DNA of 64,000 nt from Alcaligenaceae bacterium (GCA_013416445.1 JACCER010000012.1:62001-126000), one strand, 5' to 3'; shown: positions 1 through 13,002, counted from the first letter of the stretch. The notes: generated from the sequence alone by a model not told the origin. Made by a program: numbers and translations.

Positions 1-112
1 ATGTAAGTTGCGGTGATTGCAGGAAATTTTCTGATTTTCTGTTAGAATGTAGGGCTTTACAGCTATATTGTTTTTGTCGGTGTGGGCGCAAGGTATGCGC
101 AAGCAGTTAATT

Positions 113-190
113 AGGTGCCCGCAAGTAGCCAGGTAGATGCCCGCAAGTAGCGGGGTAGATGCCCGCAAGCAGTCAGGCAGATGTCGGGCG
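113..190. repeat. 22-bp tandem repeat upstream of rimP
   Basis: The core GCCCGCAAG recurs at 117, 139 and 161, exactly 22 bases apart, within units reading roughly AGGTAGATGCCCGCAAGTAGC. A degenerate fourth unit runs to about 190. The array lies in the 313-base leader in front of rimP. A possible -10 hexamer TAGAAT is at 43-48, but no well-spaced -35 is seen. No tRNA or open reading frame of convincing quality is visible in 1-313. The repeat could be an ordinary slippage-prone minisatellite or an upstream control element for the operon. Confidence 0.75.
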
Positions 191-313
191 TTTGGCAATG
201 TAGCAGCACATTTTCGAGTGCGTTCATGGTTGGTTCCGGCATAAGTGGCCTGGATACGGCTAGTGACGTGATAACAGTGGGCTGGTGCATACAGCCCATT
301 TTTTTTGGATTTT

Positions 314-799
314 ATGGCAGACATATTCGCTTTAACACAAGAGGCTTTGGCCGGTATGGATATCGAGCTCGTCGACGTGGAGCGTGCTCCGCTGGGGCTT
401 TTGCGCGTAACTATCGACCGCCCCGAAGGTGTTCGAATCGAAGACTGTGAACAGGTTTCAAAGCAGCTGTCCAGGGTGTTTGAAGTGGAAAACATCGATT
501 ACAAGCGCCTTGAAGTCGGTTCGCCTGGCATTGATCGTCCTTTAAAGCGGGTTGCGGATTTCATCCGGTTCGCCAACGAACGCATCGAAATCAGGTTGCG
601 CGAGGCTGTCGATAATCGCAAGGTCTATGCTGGCCTATTGCGTGTTGCCGACGAGCCCGCTGATACGTCCGCTGCTCCTGTGTTTGGACTCGAATTCGAG
701 TCCAAGCCTGGTGAAGTCCAGGTTTTAAACTTTACCTTCGACGACATTGACCGAGCCAAGCTGGATCCCATTATTGATTTCAAGGGTAAAAAGCGATGA
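314..799 (+). CDS. rimP: Ribosome maturation factor RimP
   Basis: Cytoplasmic factor needed for 30S subunit maturation, 161 residues, a normal length for the family. The protein starts [12 protein letters not shown] and carries the family signature around residues 25-75 ([36 protein letters not shown]), with the C-terminal SH3-like part after residue 85. I chose the ATG at 314 over an in-frame TTG at 305 because it gives the usual N terminus; the ribosome binding site is weak in either case. The stop overlaps the nusA start (ATGA), so the two are translationally coupled. It is the first gene of the rimP-nusA-infB-rbfA-truB-typA run. Confidence 0.95.
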   Translation: MADIFALTQEALAGMDIELVDVERAPLGLLRVTIDRPEGVRIEDCEQVSKQLSRVFEVENIDYKRLEVGSPGIDRPLKRVADFIRFANERIEIRLREAVDNRKVYAGLLRVADEPADTSAAPVFGLEFESKPGEVQVLNFTFDDIDRAKLDPIIDFKGKKR

Positions 800-2277
800 G
801 TCGCGAAATTCTTTTACTGGTCGACGCCTTAGCGCGTGAGAAAAACGTAGAGCGCGAAGTCGTCTTCGAAGCACTGGAAAGCGCCTTGGCGTCTGCCATG
901 AAAAAGCGTTTCAAGGAAGATGCCGATATCCGCGTGTCCATCGATCGCAGCAGCGGCGAGCACGAAGGCTTTCGGCGCTGGCTGGTCGTGCCTGACGATG
1001 CCGGCCTGCAAGAGCCCGATCAGCAAGAGCTCTATTCCGAGGCTCAGGAAATCGTCGATGGAATAGAAGTTGGCGACTACATAGAAGATGCGCTCGAACC
1101 CATCGAGTTCGGCCGTATTGGTGCGCAGGCAGCCAAGCAAGCCATCTTGCAAAAAATCCGCGACGCCGAGCGCGAACAAGTGCTTAACGATTTCCTCGAT
1201 CGCGGTGAAAACATCATATCGGGCACAGTCAAGCGCATGGATAAGGGCGACGCCATTATCGAAACCGGCAAAATTGAAGCCCGCCTGCCACGCACTGAAA
1301 TGATCCCCAAAGAAAACATCCGGGTGGGCGACCGCGTACGCTCCTGGGTGCTCAAGGTCGATCATACTGCGCGTGGGCAGCAGGTAATCCTGTCGCGCAC
1401 AGCGCCAGAATTCATACGCCAGCTGTTTGAAAACGAAGTGCCCGAAATCGAACAAGGCCTGCTTGAAATCAAGGCGGCCGCCCGCGACCCAGGCGTACGC
1501 GCCAAGATCGCTGTCGTGGCCTACGACAAACGCATCGATCCCATCGGTACATGCGTAGGCATGCGCGGTTCGCGTGTTACCGCCGTTCGCAACGAGCTAG
1601 GCGGAGAACAGGTCGATATCGTGCTCTGGGCGGATGATCCGGCCGAATTCGTCATCGGGGCGCTTGCCCCGGCTCATGTCGAGTCCATCGTCGTTGACGA
1701 AGACAAGCACGCCATGGATGTCGTGGTCGACGCCGAAAATCTGCCCAAGGCAATTGGCGCGCGTGGCCAAAACGTCCGTCTGGCGTCCGAACTCACCGGC
1801 TGGCAAATCAACATCATGACGCCGGAAGAAAACCAGAATCGCCAGGAAGAAGAACGCGCAATCTTACGCGCCGCTTTTACCAGCAAACTGGATGTCGATG
1901 AAGAAGTCGCCGATATTCTTATCGATGAAGGCTTTACAGGCCTTGAAGAAGTCGCTTATGTGCCTTTGCAGGAATTGCTCGAAATCGAAGCCTTCGACGA
2001 AGACACCATTAACGAACTTCGAACCCGCGCCCGTAATGCGCTCCTGACCGAAGCCATCGCCCAGGAAGAGCGCGTGCAAACAGCGCAGGATCTGTTGGAA
2101 GTACAAGGGATTACCCCCGAACTGGTTGCCAAGTTGGCCGAAAAAGAGGTTCTTACCCTCGACGATCTGGCTGAATTGTCAACCGATGAGCTGTCGGACA
2201 TTACCGGTTTGACCGAGGACGAGGCTAGTCAAATGATTATGCGCGCTCGGGCCCACTGGTTTGACGAAGAAGCCTGA
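796..2277 (+). CDS. nusA: Transcription termination/antitermination factor NusA
   Basis: RNA polymerase-binding elongation, pausing and antitermination factor, 493 residues. The order is the usual one: N-terminal polymerase-binding domain (1-125), S1 domain (about 135-200, with [12 protein letters not shown]), KH domains (about 200-345, containing [12 protein letters not shown] and [18 protein letters not shown]), then two C-terminal acidic repeats (about 360-490, with [17 protein letters not shown] and [12 protein letters not shown]). The presence of both acidic repeats makes it the long proteobacterial form. It starts within the rimP stop codon and lies 66 bases before infB, so the three are one operon. 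Confidence 0.97.
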   Translation: MSREILLLVDALAREKNVEREVVFEALESALASAMKKRFKEDADIRVSIDRSSGEHEGFRRWLVVPDDAGLQEPDQQELYSEAQEIVDGIEVGDYIEDALEPIEFGRIGAQAAKQAILQKIRDAEREQVLNDFLDRGENIISGTVKRMDKGDAIIETGKIEARLPRTEMIPKENIRVGDRVRSWVLKVDHTARGQQVILSRTAPEFIRQLFENEVPEIEQGLLEIKAAARDPGVRAKIAVVAYDKRIDPIGTCVGMRGSRVTAVRNELGGEQVDIVLWADDPAEFVIGALAPAHVESIVVDEDKHAMDVVVDAENLPKAIGARGQNVRLASELTGWQINIMTPEENQNRQEEERAILRAAFTSKLDVDEEVADILIDEGFTGLEEVAYVPLQELLEIEAFDEDTINELRTRARNALLTEAIAQEERVQTAQDLLEVQGITPELVAKLAEKEVLTLDDLAELSTDELSDITGLTEDEASQMIMRARAHWFDEEA

Positions 2278-2343
2278 TGCCCAGGCTGGACAAGTCAGGG
2301 TGTATTTATTGAAAAATAGTTGTAGTAAGCAAGAGAGAGTCGA

Positions 2344-5322
<2,979 letters not shown>

Positions 5323-5324
5323 TC

Positions 5325-5735
5325 ATGGGTCGACACAAGTCAAAACCTAATCCGGGGCGAAATACCCGGCTGGCCGACCAGATCCAGAAGGATCTGGCGG
5401 GTCTGATCCAGCGCGAACTCGATATCGCTCGCGTTGGGTTGGTAACACTTACTGGCGTTGAACTCTCGGCCGATTACGCCCACGCCAAGGTGTATTTCAG
5501 CGTGCTTGGCGCCGAGCCCGAACTCGCTACCGCTGCCCTCAACGAAAAGGCGGGCTGGCTGCATTCGCTGTTGTTCAAGCTGCTGCATATCCATACCGTA
5601 CCTACCTTGCGTTTTATCCACGACGATCACCTCGCTCGTGGCCTCGAACTTTCGTTGCTTATCGACGAGGCCAATCGGCCCCGCACTGTATCCTCCACCT
5701 CCTCGGAACCCGAGGACCCCGACGAGCAGCCCTAG
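5325..5735 (+). CDS. rbfA: 30S ribosome-binding factor RbfA
   Basis: Small KH-fold assembly factor acting late in 30S maturation, near 16S helix 1; 136 residues. Family features are [20 protein letters not shown] at the N terminus, [20 protein letters not shown] in the middle and [20 protein letters not shown] near the end. The last 15 residues are an acidic, disordered tail. It begins two bases after the infB stop and lies 32 bases before truB, in the conserved order infB-rbfA-truB. Confidence 0.95.
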   Translation: MGRHKSKPNPGRNTRLADQIQKDLAGLIQRELDIARVGLVTLTGVELSADYAHAKVYFSVLGAEPELATAALNEKAGWLHSLLFKLLHIHTVPTLRFIHDDHLARGLELSLLIDEANRPRTVSSTSSEPEDPDEQP

Positions 5736-5767
5736 GGGCGCTGTCGTTTTTCATGGAAATATAAACG

Positions 5768-6523
5768 ATGGCTTCCCGACGCGGGCAGTTGCTCGATGGT
5801 GTCCTGTTGCTGGATAAGCCAGAAGGCTTGTCCAGCAATCATGCCTTGCAGCGCGCCAAACGCGCGCTTGATGCGCGTAAAGCCGGCCATACTGGTACGC
5901 TTGATCCTTTTGCAACCGGTTTGTTGGTGTGCTGCCTGGGGCGAGCCACTAAAATAGCTGGCACCATGCTGGATGCCGACAAAGGTTATGTTGCCACGGT
6001 GCAGTTTGGCCAGGAAACCGACAGCGGCGACCTGACTGGCAATATCGTGGCCAGCGCCGAGCCCGGGTTCACTGGTGTTGCCCAGCCTGATCTGGAAGCC
6101 GTGCTCGTGAACTTTCGTGGCGATATCGAGCAGATTCCGCCTATGTACTCGGCACTCAAGCGTGACGGAAAACCCTTGTACGAATACGCCCGCCAGGGCA
6201 TAGAACTAGATCGGCCCCCAAGGCCAGTCACGATTTACAAACTGGAACTCTTGAGCTTTACCGGGCTTGAGGCGCAAATTGTGGTTCAGTGCAGCAAAGG
6301 CACCTATATCCGTACGCTTGCGCAAGACATTGGTCGCCAGCTTGGTTGTGGCGCCCATTTGAAGGCGTTGCGCCGTACAAGTGTCGGGCCTTTCCTGCTG
6401 GATGACGCTATCGAGCTGGAAGCCTTGCAAGCAATGTCTGCACCTCAAACTACTTTAATCGCACTAGACGCCTTGCCCGCTGGCTTAGTGCCAGCAACCC
6501 ATAAACAAAAGGATGTATTATGA
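5768..6523 (+). CDS. truB: tRNA pseudouridine(55) synthase TruB
   Basis: Makes pseudouridine 55 in the T-loop of elongator tRNAs; 251 residues. The catalytic motif GHTGTLDPFATGLL (nucleophile Asp about residue 45) is intact, as is the substrate-binding stretch QIPPMYSALKRDGKPLYEYAR and the C-terminal CSKGTYIRTLAQDIG. The shorter C terminus, without an obvious PUA domain, matches many betaproteobacterial TruB proteins. Its stop TGA overlaps the ATG of typA (6520), indicating coupled translation. Confidence 0.96.
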   Translation: MASRRGQLLDGVLLLDKPEGLSSNHALQRAKRALDARKAGHTGTLDPFATGLLVCCLGRATKIAGTMLDADKGYVATVQFGQETDSGDLTGNIVASAEPGFTGVAQPDLEAVLVNFRGDIEQIPPMYSALKRDGKPLYEYARQGIELDRPPRPVTIYKLELLSFTGLEAQIVVQCSKGTYIRTLAQDIGRQLGCGAHLKALRRTSVGPFLLDDAIELEALQAMSAPQTTLIALDALPAGLVPATHKQKDVL

Positions 6524-8352
6524 ATCGCGCTTTGCGCAATGTGGCGATTATCGCCCACGTCGATCATGGCAAAACCACACTCGTAGACCAACTGCTGCGT
6601 CAATCCGGAACCTTCCGCGAAAACCAGCACATGACGGAACGCGTGATGGATTCCGGCGACATTGAAAAAGAACGCGGCATTACTATTCTGGCCAAGAACT
6701 GTGCGGTCGAGTACGAAGGCACGCATATCAATATTATCGATACCCCCGGGCACGCCGACTTTGGCGGCGAAGTCGAGCGGGTGCTGTCCATGGTAGACGG
6801 CGTGCTGTTGCTGGTTGACGCCGTTGAAGGGCCTATGCCGCAAACGCGTTTCGTGACGCGCAAGGCGCTGGCATTGGGCCTCAAGCCCATTGTCGTTGTC
6901 AACAAAATCGATAGGCATGGCGCTCGTCCAGATCACGTCATCAACGCCACTTTCGATCTTTTCGACAAGCTGGGCGCCACTGAAGAGCAGCTTGATTTCC
7001 CTGTCATTTACGCGTCGGGCCTGTCTGGCTACGCGGGTATGACCGAAGACGTGCGCGAGGGTGATATGCGCCCTCTGTTCGACACCATACTCAAGCATGT
7101 TCCGCAACGTGAAGACGATCCCGATGGTCCGCTGCAAATGCAAATCATTTCGCTGGATTACAACAACTATGTGGGCAAAATCGGCGTGGGCCGCATCAAC
7201 CGTGGGCGCATCCGCGCGGCACAAGATGTGGTCATTAAGTTCGGCCCCGATGGCGCACCCATTAAAAATCGTATTAACCAGGTTTTGAAGTTTCAAGGCC
7301 TCGAACGTGTGCTAGTCGACGAGGCGCAAGCCGGCGATATCGTGCTGATCAACGGTATCGATGAAATCGGCATAGGCTGTACCATCACCGACCCTATGCA
7401 TCAAGACGCTTTACCGTTGCTGCGTATCGACGAGCCCACGCTGACCATGAACTTCATGGTCAATACCTCGCCACTGGCTGGTCGCGAAGGCAAGTTCGTA
7501 ACCAGTCGCCAGTTGCGCGAGCGTCTGGACCGCGAACTTAAAGCCAATGTGGCCTTGCGTGTCAACGACACCGATGACGACACCATTTTCGAAGTCTGCG
7601 GGCGTGGCGAGCTGCACCTGACCATACTGCTGGAAAACATGCGTCGTGAGGGCTACGAGCTGGCCGTGTCGCGTCCGCGCGTGGTGTACAAAGAAATAGA
7701 TGGCGTGCGTTGCGAGCCATTTGAACTGTTGACCGTCGATATCGAAGACGGGCATCAGGGCGGTGTCATGGAAGAGCTAGGCCGCCGCAAGGGCGATCTG
7801 CTTGACATGGCTGCCGATGGTCGTGGCCGCACGCGCCTGGAATACCGAATTCCTGCGCGTGGCCTGATCGGCTTCCAGGGTGAATTCATGACGCTTACAC
7901 GCGGCACGGGTTTGATGAGCCACATTTTCGACGATTACGCGCCTATGCGTGAAGGCGGTGTGGGCGAGCGGCGCAATGGCGTGCTGATCAGCCAGGACGA
8001 CGGCGTGGCGGTGGCTTATGCGCTGTGGAAGCTGCAAGAGCGTGGTCGCATGTTTGTGTCGCCGCAAGATCCTTTGTATGAGGGCATGATCATTGGCATT
8101 CACAGTCGCGATAACGACCTGGTGGTCAATCCTACCAAGGAAAAGAAGCTGACCAACGTGCGTGCATCGGGCAAAGACGAGCATATTGATCTGGTCCCGC
8201 CGATTCAGATGTCGTTGGAATATGCAGTTGAGTTCATCGCTGACGACGAACTGGTGGAAGTGACACCCAAGTCGATACGTTTGCGCAAGCGCTACTTGCA
8301 GGAACACGAGCGCCGTCGCCATTCGCGCGAACCGGCCTCCAGCTCGACCTAA
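6520..8352 (+). CDS. typA: Translational GTPase TypA (BipA)
   Basis: Ribosome-associated GTPase of the EF-G/LepA superfamily involved in 50S assembly and stress adaptation, 610 residues. The G domain carries [14 protein letters not shown], the effector stretch [29 protein letters not shown] and NKIDR. Domain II follows, then EF-G-like domain III, domain V (about 400-480, with [19 protein letters not shown]) and the BipA-specific C-terminal domain (about 490-600). It is the last gene of the operon, overlapping truB by four bases and followed by a terminator at 8381-8420. Confidence 0.97.
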   Translation: MNRALRNVAIIAHVDHGKTTLVDQLLRQSGTFRENQHMTERVMDSGDIEKERGITILAKNCAVEYEGTHINIIDTPGHADFGGEVERVLSMVDGVLLLVDAVEGPMPQTRFVTRKALALGLKPIVVVNKIDRHGARPDHVINATFDLFDKLGATEEQLDFPVIYASGLSGYAGMTEDVREGDMRPLFDTILKHVPQREDDPDGPLQMQIISLDYNNYVGKIGVGRINRGRIRAAQDVVIKFGPDGAPIKNRINQVLKFQGLERVLVDEAQAGDIVLINGIDEIGIGCTITDPMHQDALPLLRIDEPTLTMNFMVNTSPLAGREGKFVTSRQLRERLDRELKANVALRVNDTDDDTIFEVCGRGELHLTILLENMRREGYELAVSRPRVVYKEIDGVRCEPFELLTVDIEDGHQGGVMEELGRRKGDLLDMAADGRGRTRLEYRIPARGLIGFQGEFMTLTRGTGLMSHIFDDYAPMREGGVGERRNGVLISQDDGVAVAYALWKLQERGRMFVSPQDPLYEGMIIGIHSRDNDLVVNPTKEKKLTNVRASGKDEHIDLVPPIQMSLEYAVEFIADDELVEVTPKSIRLRKRYLQEHERRRHSREPASSST

Positions 8353-8380
8353 GCACCTGTAGTATCCAGGTGCTGCCTAA

Positions 8381-8420
8381 AAGCCGCTACTCTGTTGCAA
8401 AACGGGTAGCGGCTTTTTTT
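8381..8420 (+). terminator. Rho-independent terminator after typA
   Basis: The 10-bp perfect stem AAGCCGCTAC / GTAGCGGCTT with a 15-base loop runs straight into seven T residues. A smaller hairpin without a T tract (GCACCTG-n7-CAGGTGC, 8353-8373) sits directly after the typA stop. This closes the translation operon before the divergent-function taurine locus. Confidence 0.93.
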
Positions 8421-8469
8421 CATAGTAACTGGCTGTTGTTCTACTTTGTGCCGAAAACTTATAAAAAAC

Positions 8470-8484
8470 GGTACAATTCATTCC
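8470..8484 (+). promoter_or_regulatory. Possible IclR-family operator at the iclR start
   Basis: The 15-base GGTACAATTCATTCC lies 21 bases before the iclR ATG. It matches 11 of 15 positions of the better palindrome at 14986-15000 upstream of xsc. IclR-family proteins typically bind about 15-bp palindromes and often regulate their own gene. The internal symmetry here is weak (4 of 7 arm pairs), so the case rests on similarity to the other site. Confidence 0.35.
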
Positions 8485-8505
8485 TGAATTTAAAATATAA
8501 ACGAC

Positions 8506-9309
8506 ATGACTGCTATTGCTTCTATTGCTGATGATCAAAAAATTGATGGTAATACACCCACCATGCGTCTTTTCGCATTGCTGGAAGTCATTGCCCAGAA
8601 AGACCAGTTTTTTTCACTGCAAAGCCTGGTTGAAGAGTTGAGCTTGCCCAAGCCTACTCTGCATCGCATGTTGCAGCAGCTTGAAGGCGCCGGCATGATC
8701 CAGCGTGACGGAGACGGTCGCCAGTACAGCACCGGATTGCGCTTGCGCCGTATGGCTCAAAATCTCTTGTTGAATAATACGGTACACGGAGCACGCCATG
8801 CAGTGCTGCGCCAGTTGGTCGACGAGGTCGGGGAAAGCTGCAACATCACGACTTGTGTCGGCAGCGAAGTGCTTTATCTGGATCGCGTTGAAACTGCTGC
8901 GCCATTGCGGTTTTATTTGCATCCTGGCTCTCGGGTGCCGGTGCACTGCTCGGCCAGTGGCAAGCTGTTCCTGGCTCAAATGACGCCATCCCAGCGGCGC
9001 CGCCTGCTGGGCCACTCAGCACTAGAAAAGTATACGCATAAAACCTTGACTACTGCCGAGCTGCTCGAAATCGAAATCGAGCGTGTACGCCGCGACGGTT
9101 ATGCCATGGACGACGAAGAGTTTCTGCCTGGTTTGCTATGCGTGGCGGTGCTGGTTCCTATCGAACAGGGCAAGTCCAACATGGCCGTTGCCATACAGGC
9201 GCCTATCGTGCGCATGACGGCAGAAAAGTCACTGCAATGTTTGCCTGCTTTGCAGCGCGCGGCTAAGGCTTTGGCAGCAATCGAAGTGTCGAATAATCCG
9301 CCGTTATAA
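8506..9309 (+). CDS. IclR-family transcriptional regulator
   Basis: DNA-binding regulator of 267 residues. The N-terminal winged helix-turn-helix (about 18-80) contains LFALLEVIAQKDQFFSLQSL, LPKPTLHRMLQQLEGAGMI and YSTGLRLRRMAQN. The C-terminal IclR effector domain (about 95-255) has the characteristic CNITTCVGSEVLYLDRVE, HCSASGKLFLAQM and GYAMDDEEFLPGLLCVAVLV stretches. It is followed ten bases after its stop by the CobS-like gene, so these are probably co-transcribed. Its position beside pta-xsc suggests it controls sulfoacetaldehyde metabolism; the ligand is not known. Confidence 0.9.
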   Translation: MTAIASIADDQKIDGNTPTMRLFALLEVIAQKDQFFSLQSLVEELSLPKPTLHRMLQQLEGAGMIQRDGDGRQYSTGLRLRRMAQNLLLNNTVHGARHAVLRQLVDEVGESCNITTCVGSEVLYLDRVETAAPLRFYLHPGSRVPVHCSASGKLFLAQMTPSQRRRLLGHSALEKYTHKTLTTAELLEIEIERVRRDGYAMDDEEFLPGLLCVAVLVPIEQGKSNMAVAIQAPIVRMTAEKSLQCLPALQRAAKALAAIEVSNNPPL

Positions 9310-9318
9310 GGAGTTCTC

Positions 9319-10296
9319 ATGTCTCGGGACGCTGTCGGTATGCCCCTGATGCACAAGGTGTCGGTCAGAACCACTTTCGGCCTGGATTCCGACCTTGAGG
9401 TTCCCGCTTTTATCGAGCGCGATGAACATGTCCCCGAAATCGATGACGTATATCGGTTCAATCACGACGTGACCTTGGCCATTTTGGCGGGCTTTGCGCG
9501 TAATCGGCGCGTCATGGTCCAAGGCATGCATGGCACAGGCAAGTCTACCCATATCGAGCAAATAGCGGCTCGTTTGAACTGGCCGTGCGTGCGGGTGAAT
9601 CTGGATGGTCATATCAGCCGCCTGGACCTGGTGGGCAAAGACGCTATTGTTGTGCGTGATGGCCTGCAAATCACCGAGTTTCAAGAGGGCATAGTGCCCT
9701 GGGCATTACAGCGGCCCGTCGCCCTGATTTTTGACGAATACGATGCCGGGCGCCCTGATGTTATGTTTGTGATCCAGCGCATACTTGAACGCGAGGGCAG
9801 TTTTACGCTGTTGGACCAGAATCGCGTTATTCAGCCCAACGTGAATTTTCGCCTTTTCGCTACGTCCAATACCATAGGTCTGGGTAACCTGCATGGTTTG
9901 TATCATGGTACGCAAATGCTTAATCATGCGCAAATGGACCGCTGGAATATTGTTGCCACCCTGAATTATCTTAGCCCCGCTGACGAACTGGGCATCGTGC
10001 TGGCGCGAGTGCCTGAACTTGATACCGAGCCTGGACGGCGTCTGGTTCAGGCCATGGTCAGCTTGGCCAACCTGACCCGAAAAGGCTTCGAGGCGGGCGA
10101 TTTGTCTACCTTGATGTCGCCTCGCACAGTCATTACCTGGGCCGAGAACTGCCAGATTTTTACAGATGTAGAACTGGCTTTTCGTTTGTCCTTCTTGAAC
10201 AAGTGCGAAGAGGTGGAACGGGCCACCGTGGCTGAATATTACCAGCGCTGTTTCGACGAGGAAATACTCGAATCCGGCCCCCAGACCTTGCGTTAG
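9319..10296 (+). CDS. CobS-like AAA+ ATPase (MoxR/CobS group)
   Basis: A 325-residue AAA+ ATPase. It shows Walker A GMHGTGKSTHIEQIAARL (about residue 73), Walker B VALIFDEYDAGRPD (about 135) and a sensor-1 Asn in FATSNTIGLGNLHGLY (about 180). The sequence resembles CobS, the ATPase subunit of aerobic cobaltochelatase. AAGGAG precedes the ATG by six bases. It is followed six bases later by a CobT-like VWA protein, the usual partner. No cobN or other cobalamin gene is present in the window, so a role in cobalt insertion is doubtful. An ATPase-VWA chaperone or metal-insertion pair acting on an enzyme of the taurine pathway is a reasonable alternative. The gene symbol is withheld for that reason. 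Confidence 0.8.
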   Translation: MSRDAVGMPLMHKVSVRTTFGLDSDLEVPAFIERDEHVPEIDDVYRFNHDVTLAILAGFARNRRVMVQGMHGTGKSTHIEQIAARLNWPCVRVNLDGHISRLDLVGKDAIVVRDGLQITEFQEGIVPWALQRPVALIFDEYDAGRPDVMFVIQRILEREGSFTLLDQNRVIQPNVNFRLFATSNTIGLGNLHGLYHGTQMLNHAQMDRWNIVATLNYLSPADELGIVLARVPELDTEPGRRLVQAMVSLANLTRKGFEAGDLSTLMSPRTVITWAENCQIFTDVELAFRLSFLNKCEEVERATVAEYYQRCFDEEILESGPQTLR

Positions 10297-10302
10297 CCAG
10301 CT

Positions 10303-12006
10303 ATGGGCGATACTCAGCAACGCATCCGATACCAATACAGGGCTGAAGAACTATCTGCAGTCGTGCTGCGAGCGCTTACCGGCAACATGCAATTGCATTT
10401 CGAAGGTGGGCGGCTGTACGACAACAAGCAACGTGTGCCGGCTTATGCGCCGCACTTGCAGCTAAGGCCAGGAATCGACTCCCTGGCGTCATATCGAGGC
10501 GTAGCCGATAGCCAGGCCTTACGTTTGTTGCTGTCAGATGCGGCCGAGCATGAAAAATGGATTCCCGACCAACCCGTAGAACGGCTCATATTTGAATGGC
10601 TGGAACAGCTGCGGGTAGAATCGTTGGCGCCGGAGTCATGGCCTGGCGTCAGGCATAACCTGATATTGCGCTATCAGACTTGGTCAGATGCTTTTCTTGA
10701 ATCGGGCGCAGCCGAGACCAGCCTTGGCATACTTTTGTTCGCTTTTTCGCAAATCGCCTGGAGCCGCTTGATGGCACATGCGCTGCCAGAGCACATACAA
10801 GACTTGCTCGAACCCACGCGCGCCGCCTTGGCCCCTGCTTTGGGCGAGGCATTTGCCGGGATTCGGCGCTGCCGCCACAACCAGGCCGGCTTCGCTCCTT
10901 ATGCTTTGCAGATAGCCCGCGATATTGGCCAGCGGGTGCAAAGCGAATATGAAGACAGCCCTGAAACGGCCAATGCCAGGCGTGGCGCCTTTACTCTGTC
11001 GCTAGATTTCGAGCAAGATGAAAGCGACGGTTTTGTCCTTGTCCATAGCGGCGATAGCGAAGCGTTCATTGCGTCGCAGGGGCAGTATCGTGTCTTTACC
11101 AGCCAGTATGATCAGGAACTCCAGGCGGCAAGTTTGGTGCGCCAAGCCTTGTTGCTGGCGTATCGTGAACAGTTGGACCAGCGCCTGGCCAAGCAGGGTA
11201 TAAATATTGCACGGCTTTCGCGCGCATTGCGTGTATTGCTGGCACAGCCGCAGCGCGATGGCTGGCGCTTTGGCGAAGAAGAGGGCGTAATCGATGGGCG
11301 ACGCCTGGCGCAGCTAATCAGTTCTCCTGGCGAGCGCCGTTTATTTCGCCGCGACCAGTTCAAGCCGGTATCGAATTGCACTGTCAGTTTTTTGGTGGAT
11401 TGTTCCGGGTCCATGAAGCAATACAGCACAACGCTAGCCTTGATGCTGGATATTTTCATGCGGGCACTAGAGCAGGCTGGTGTAGGTACGGAAATTCTTG
11501 GGTTTACGACATTGGCCTGGAATGGTGGGCGCGCCAGACGGGACTGGCTTGCGCAGGGCCGGCAACCCATGCCCGGGCGCCTGAACGAAGCGTGCCATTT
11601 GGTATTCAAGGAAGTCGATACATCATGGAGACGGGCCCGCTCGCAAATTGTCGCATTGATGAAAGCCGATCTGTTCAGGGAAGGTGTGGATGGCGAGGCG
11701 GTGCAATGGGCCAGCCAACGCCTGCTGGAGCGCGATTACGAGCGACGCATCCTGATTGTGTTGTCGGATGGCTGCCCGATGGACGGCGCCACCAGCCTGG
11801 CCAATGATGCCTTTTACCTGGACAACCATTTGAAAATGGTAGTGCGGCAATATGGGCAGCAAGGGATAGAAATAATTGGCTTGGGGGTGGGGCTGGACCT
11901 GAGCCCCTATTACTCGCGTTCAATGGCCATCGACTTGTCCGATGGGTTGGATAATGCCGTGTTCGATGAGTTCTTGTACCTGCTAAGCGGACGCCGCAGG
12001 CGTTAG
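10303..12006 (+). CDS. CobT-like VWA-domain protein
   Basis: 567 residues. The C-terminal third (about 360-560) is a von Willebrand A domain with an intact MIDAS motif DCSGSMKQYS (DxSxS, about residue 366) and a later VLSDGCPMDGA, matching the CobT class of cobaltochelatase subunits. The N-terminal two thirds have no clear motif beyond being acidic and helical. It is the partner of the CobS-like ATPase just upstream, with which it would form a MoxR-VWA type chaperone. Its last 24 bases overlap the 3' end of pta on the other strand. The true substrate is unknown, and no large chelatase subunit is encoded nearby. Confidence 0.75.
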   Translation: MGDTQQRIRYQYRAEELSAVVLRALTGNMQLHFEGGRLYDNKQRVPAYAPHLQLRPGIDSLASYRGVADSQALRLLLSDAAEHEKWIPDQPVERLIFEWLEQLRVESLAPESWPGVRHNLILRYQTWSDAFLESGAAETSLGILLFAFSQIAWSRLMAHALPEHIQDLLEPTRAALAPALGEAFAGIRRCRHNQAGFAPYALQIARDIGQRVQSEYEDSPETANARRGAFTLSLDFEQDESDGFVLVHSGDSEAFIASQGQYRVFTSQYDQELQAASLVRQALLLAYREQLDQRLAKQGINIARLSRALRVLLAQPQRDGWRFGEEEGVIDGRRLAQLISSPGERRLFRRDQFKPVSNCTVSFLVDCSGSMKQYSTTLALMLDIFMRALEQAGVGTEILGFTTLAWNGGRARRDWLAQGRQPMPGRLNEACHLVFKEVDTSWRRARSQIVALMKADLFREGVDGEAVQWASQRLLERDYERRILIVLSDGCPMDGATSLANDAFYLDNHLKMVVRQYGQQGIEIIGLGVGLDLSPYYSRSMAIDLSDGLDNAVFDEFLYLLSGRRRR

Positions 12007-13002
12007 ATCTTGCGCCTGAACCGCTGTTACCGCAATTACCGTGTATATATCTTGGGCGCTGCAGCCTCGGGACAGATCGTTGGCAGGTTTGTTCAGGCCT
12101 TGCAGCAGTGGGCCTATGGCGCTTGCTCCGCCTAGTCGCTCGGTAAGCTTGTAGCCGATATTGGCTGCATCCAGATTGGGGAATATTAGTACGTTGGCCC
12201 TGCCATGCAGCATCGAGCCCGGGGTTTTCCGATCGGCGACTTCTGGCACGATAGCCGCATCCAGCTGGATTTCGCCGCTTATTGTTAAGTTAGGGCGTTG
12301 GGCGCGCACCCGCTCGGTGGCGCGGCGGATTTTGTCCACCTGGGGGTGACGGGCGCTACCGCTGGTGGAAAACGACAGCATGGCGACTCTGGGTTCTTCG
12401 TCCAGTAATTGCTCGGCGCTGGCGGTGGCGGCCAGAGCAATTTGCGCCAGCTCTTCTTCAGTGGGGTTGATGACCAGACCGCAATCGGAAAAAATCATGG
12501 CTTGGGTATGGGTGTGGAAGGGGATTTCCCTGAGCATCAGGAAAAAGCTTGAAACGAGGTGGGATTCAGGCCGGATTCCAATGAGCTGGATGGCGTTACG
12601 CACCACCTCGGCCGTTGTGTGGACCGCGCCGGCGACCGAACCGTCTGCGTGGCCTTGGCGGACCATCAGCATGGCAAATGGCAGTGGCTGCAAAATGGCC
12701 AGTGCAGCCTGTTCTTGAGTCATGCCACGCTTCTGACGCAGAGTGAGCAAGGTTTGCTCAAGCTCGGGCGTCAGGGGGGAACTGCGTGGGTCGATCAGTT
12801 CTATGCCTGCCAGATCGTATCCATGTTCCTGTGCGGCAAGGCCTATATTCTGGCTGTCGCCAACCAGAATAATGTGTGCAATGCCTTCGCTGGCGGCTTG
12901 CAGGGCCGCCTTCAAGACGCGCGGGTCTTCACCCTCGCACAGCACGATGCGTTTGGGCGCCCGGCGTGCCCGGTCCAGGATGCGATCCAGCAGATTATTC
13001 AT
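11983..13002 (-). CDS. pta: Phosphate acetyltransferase Pta
   Basis: Converts acetyl phosphate and CoA to acetyl-CoA and phosphate; 339 residues, the short single-domain form lacking the DRTGG and N-terminal regions of enterobacterial Pta. PTA/PTB-family features include RIVLCEGEDPRVLKAA at the N terminus, VAGAVHTTAEVVRNAIQLIG, VLIFPNLDAANIGYKLTERL and GPLLQGLNKPANDLSRGCS. GGAG lies seven bases before the ATG. It sits 26 bases downstream of xsc in the same operon, where it would take the acetyl phosphate released by Xsc, the arrangement known from taurine degraders. Confidence 0.95.
   Translation of the reverse strand: MNNLLDRILDRARRAPKRIVLCEGEDPRVLKAALQAASEGIAHIILVGDSQNIGLAAQEHGYDLAGIELIDPRSSPLTPELEQTLLTLRQKRGMTQEQAALAILQPLPFAMLMVRQGHADGSVAGAVHTTAEVVRNAIQLIGIRPESHLVSSFFLMLREIPFHTHTQAMIFSDCGLVINPTEEELAQIALAATASAEQLLDEEPRVAMLSFSTSGSARHPQVDKIRRATERVRAQRPNLTISGEIQLDAAIVPEVADRKTPGSMLHGRANVLIFPNLDAANIGYKLTERLGGASAIGPLLQGLNKPANDLSRGCSAQDIYTVIAVTAVQAQDLTPAASA

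Noticed and set aside
1-112. tRNA gene upstream of rimP
   Set aside because: No cloverleaf, T-loop (GTTCRA) or CCA end can be made out in this stretch.
9319-12006. Genuine cobaltochelatase for vitamin B12
   Set aside because: The large subunit CobN and all other cobalamin genes are missing from the window. I keep the description as CobS/CobT-like rather than cobS and cobT.
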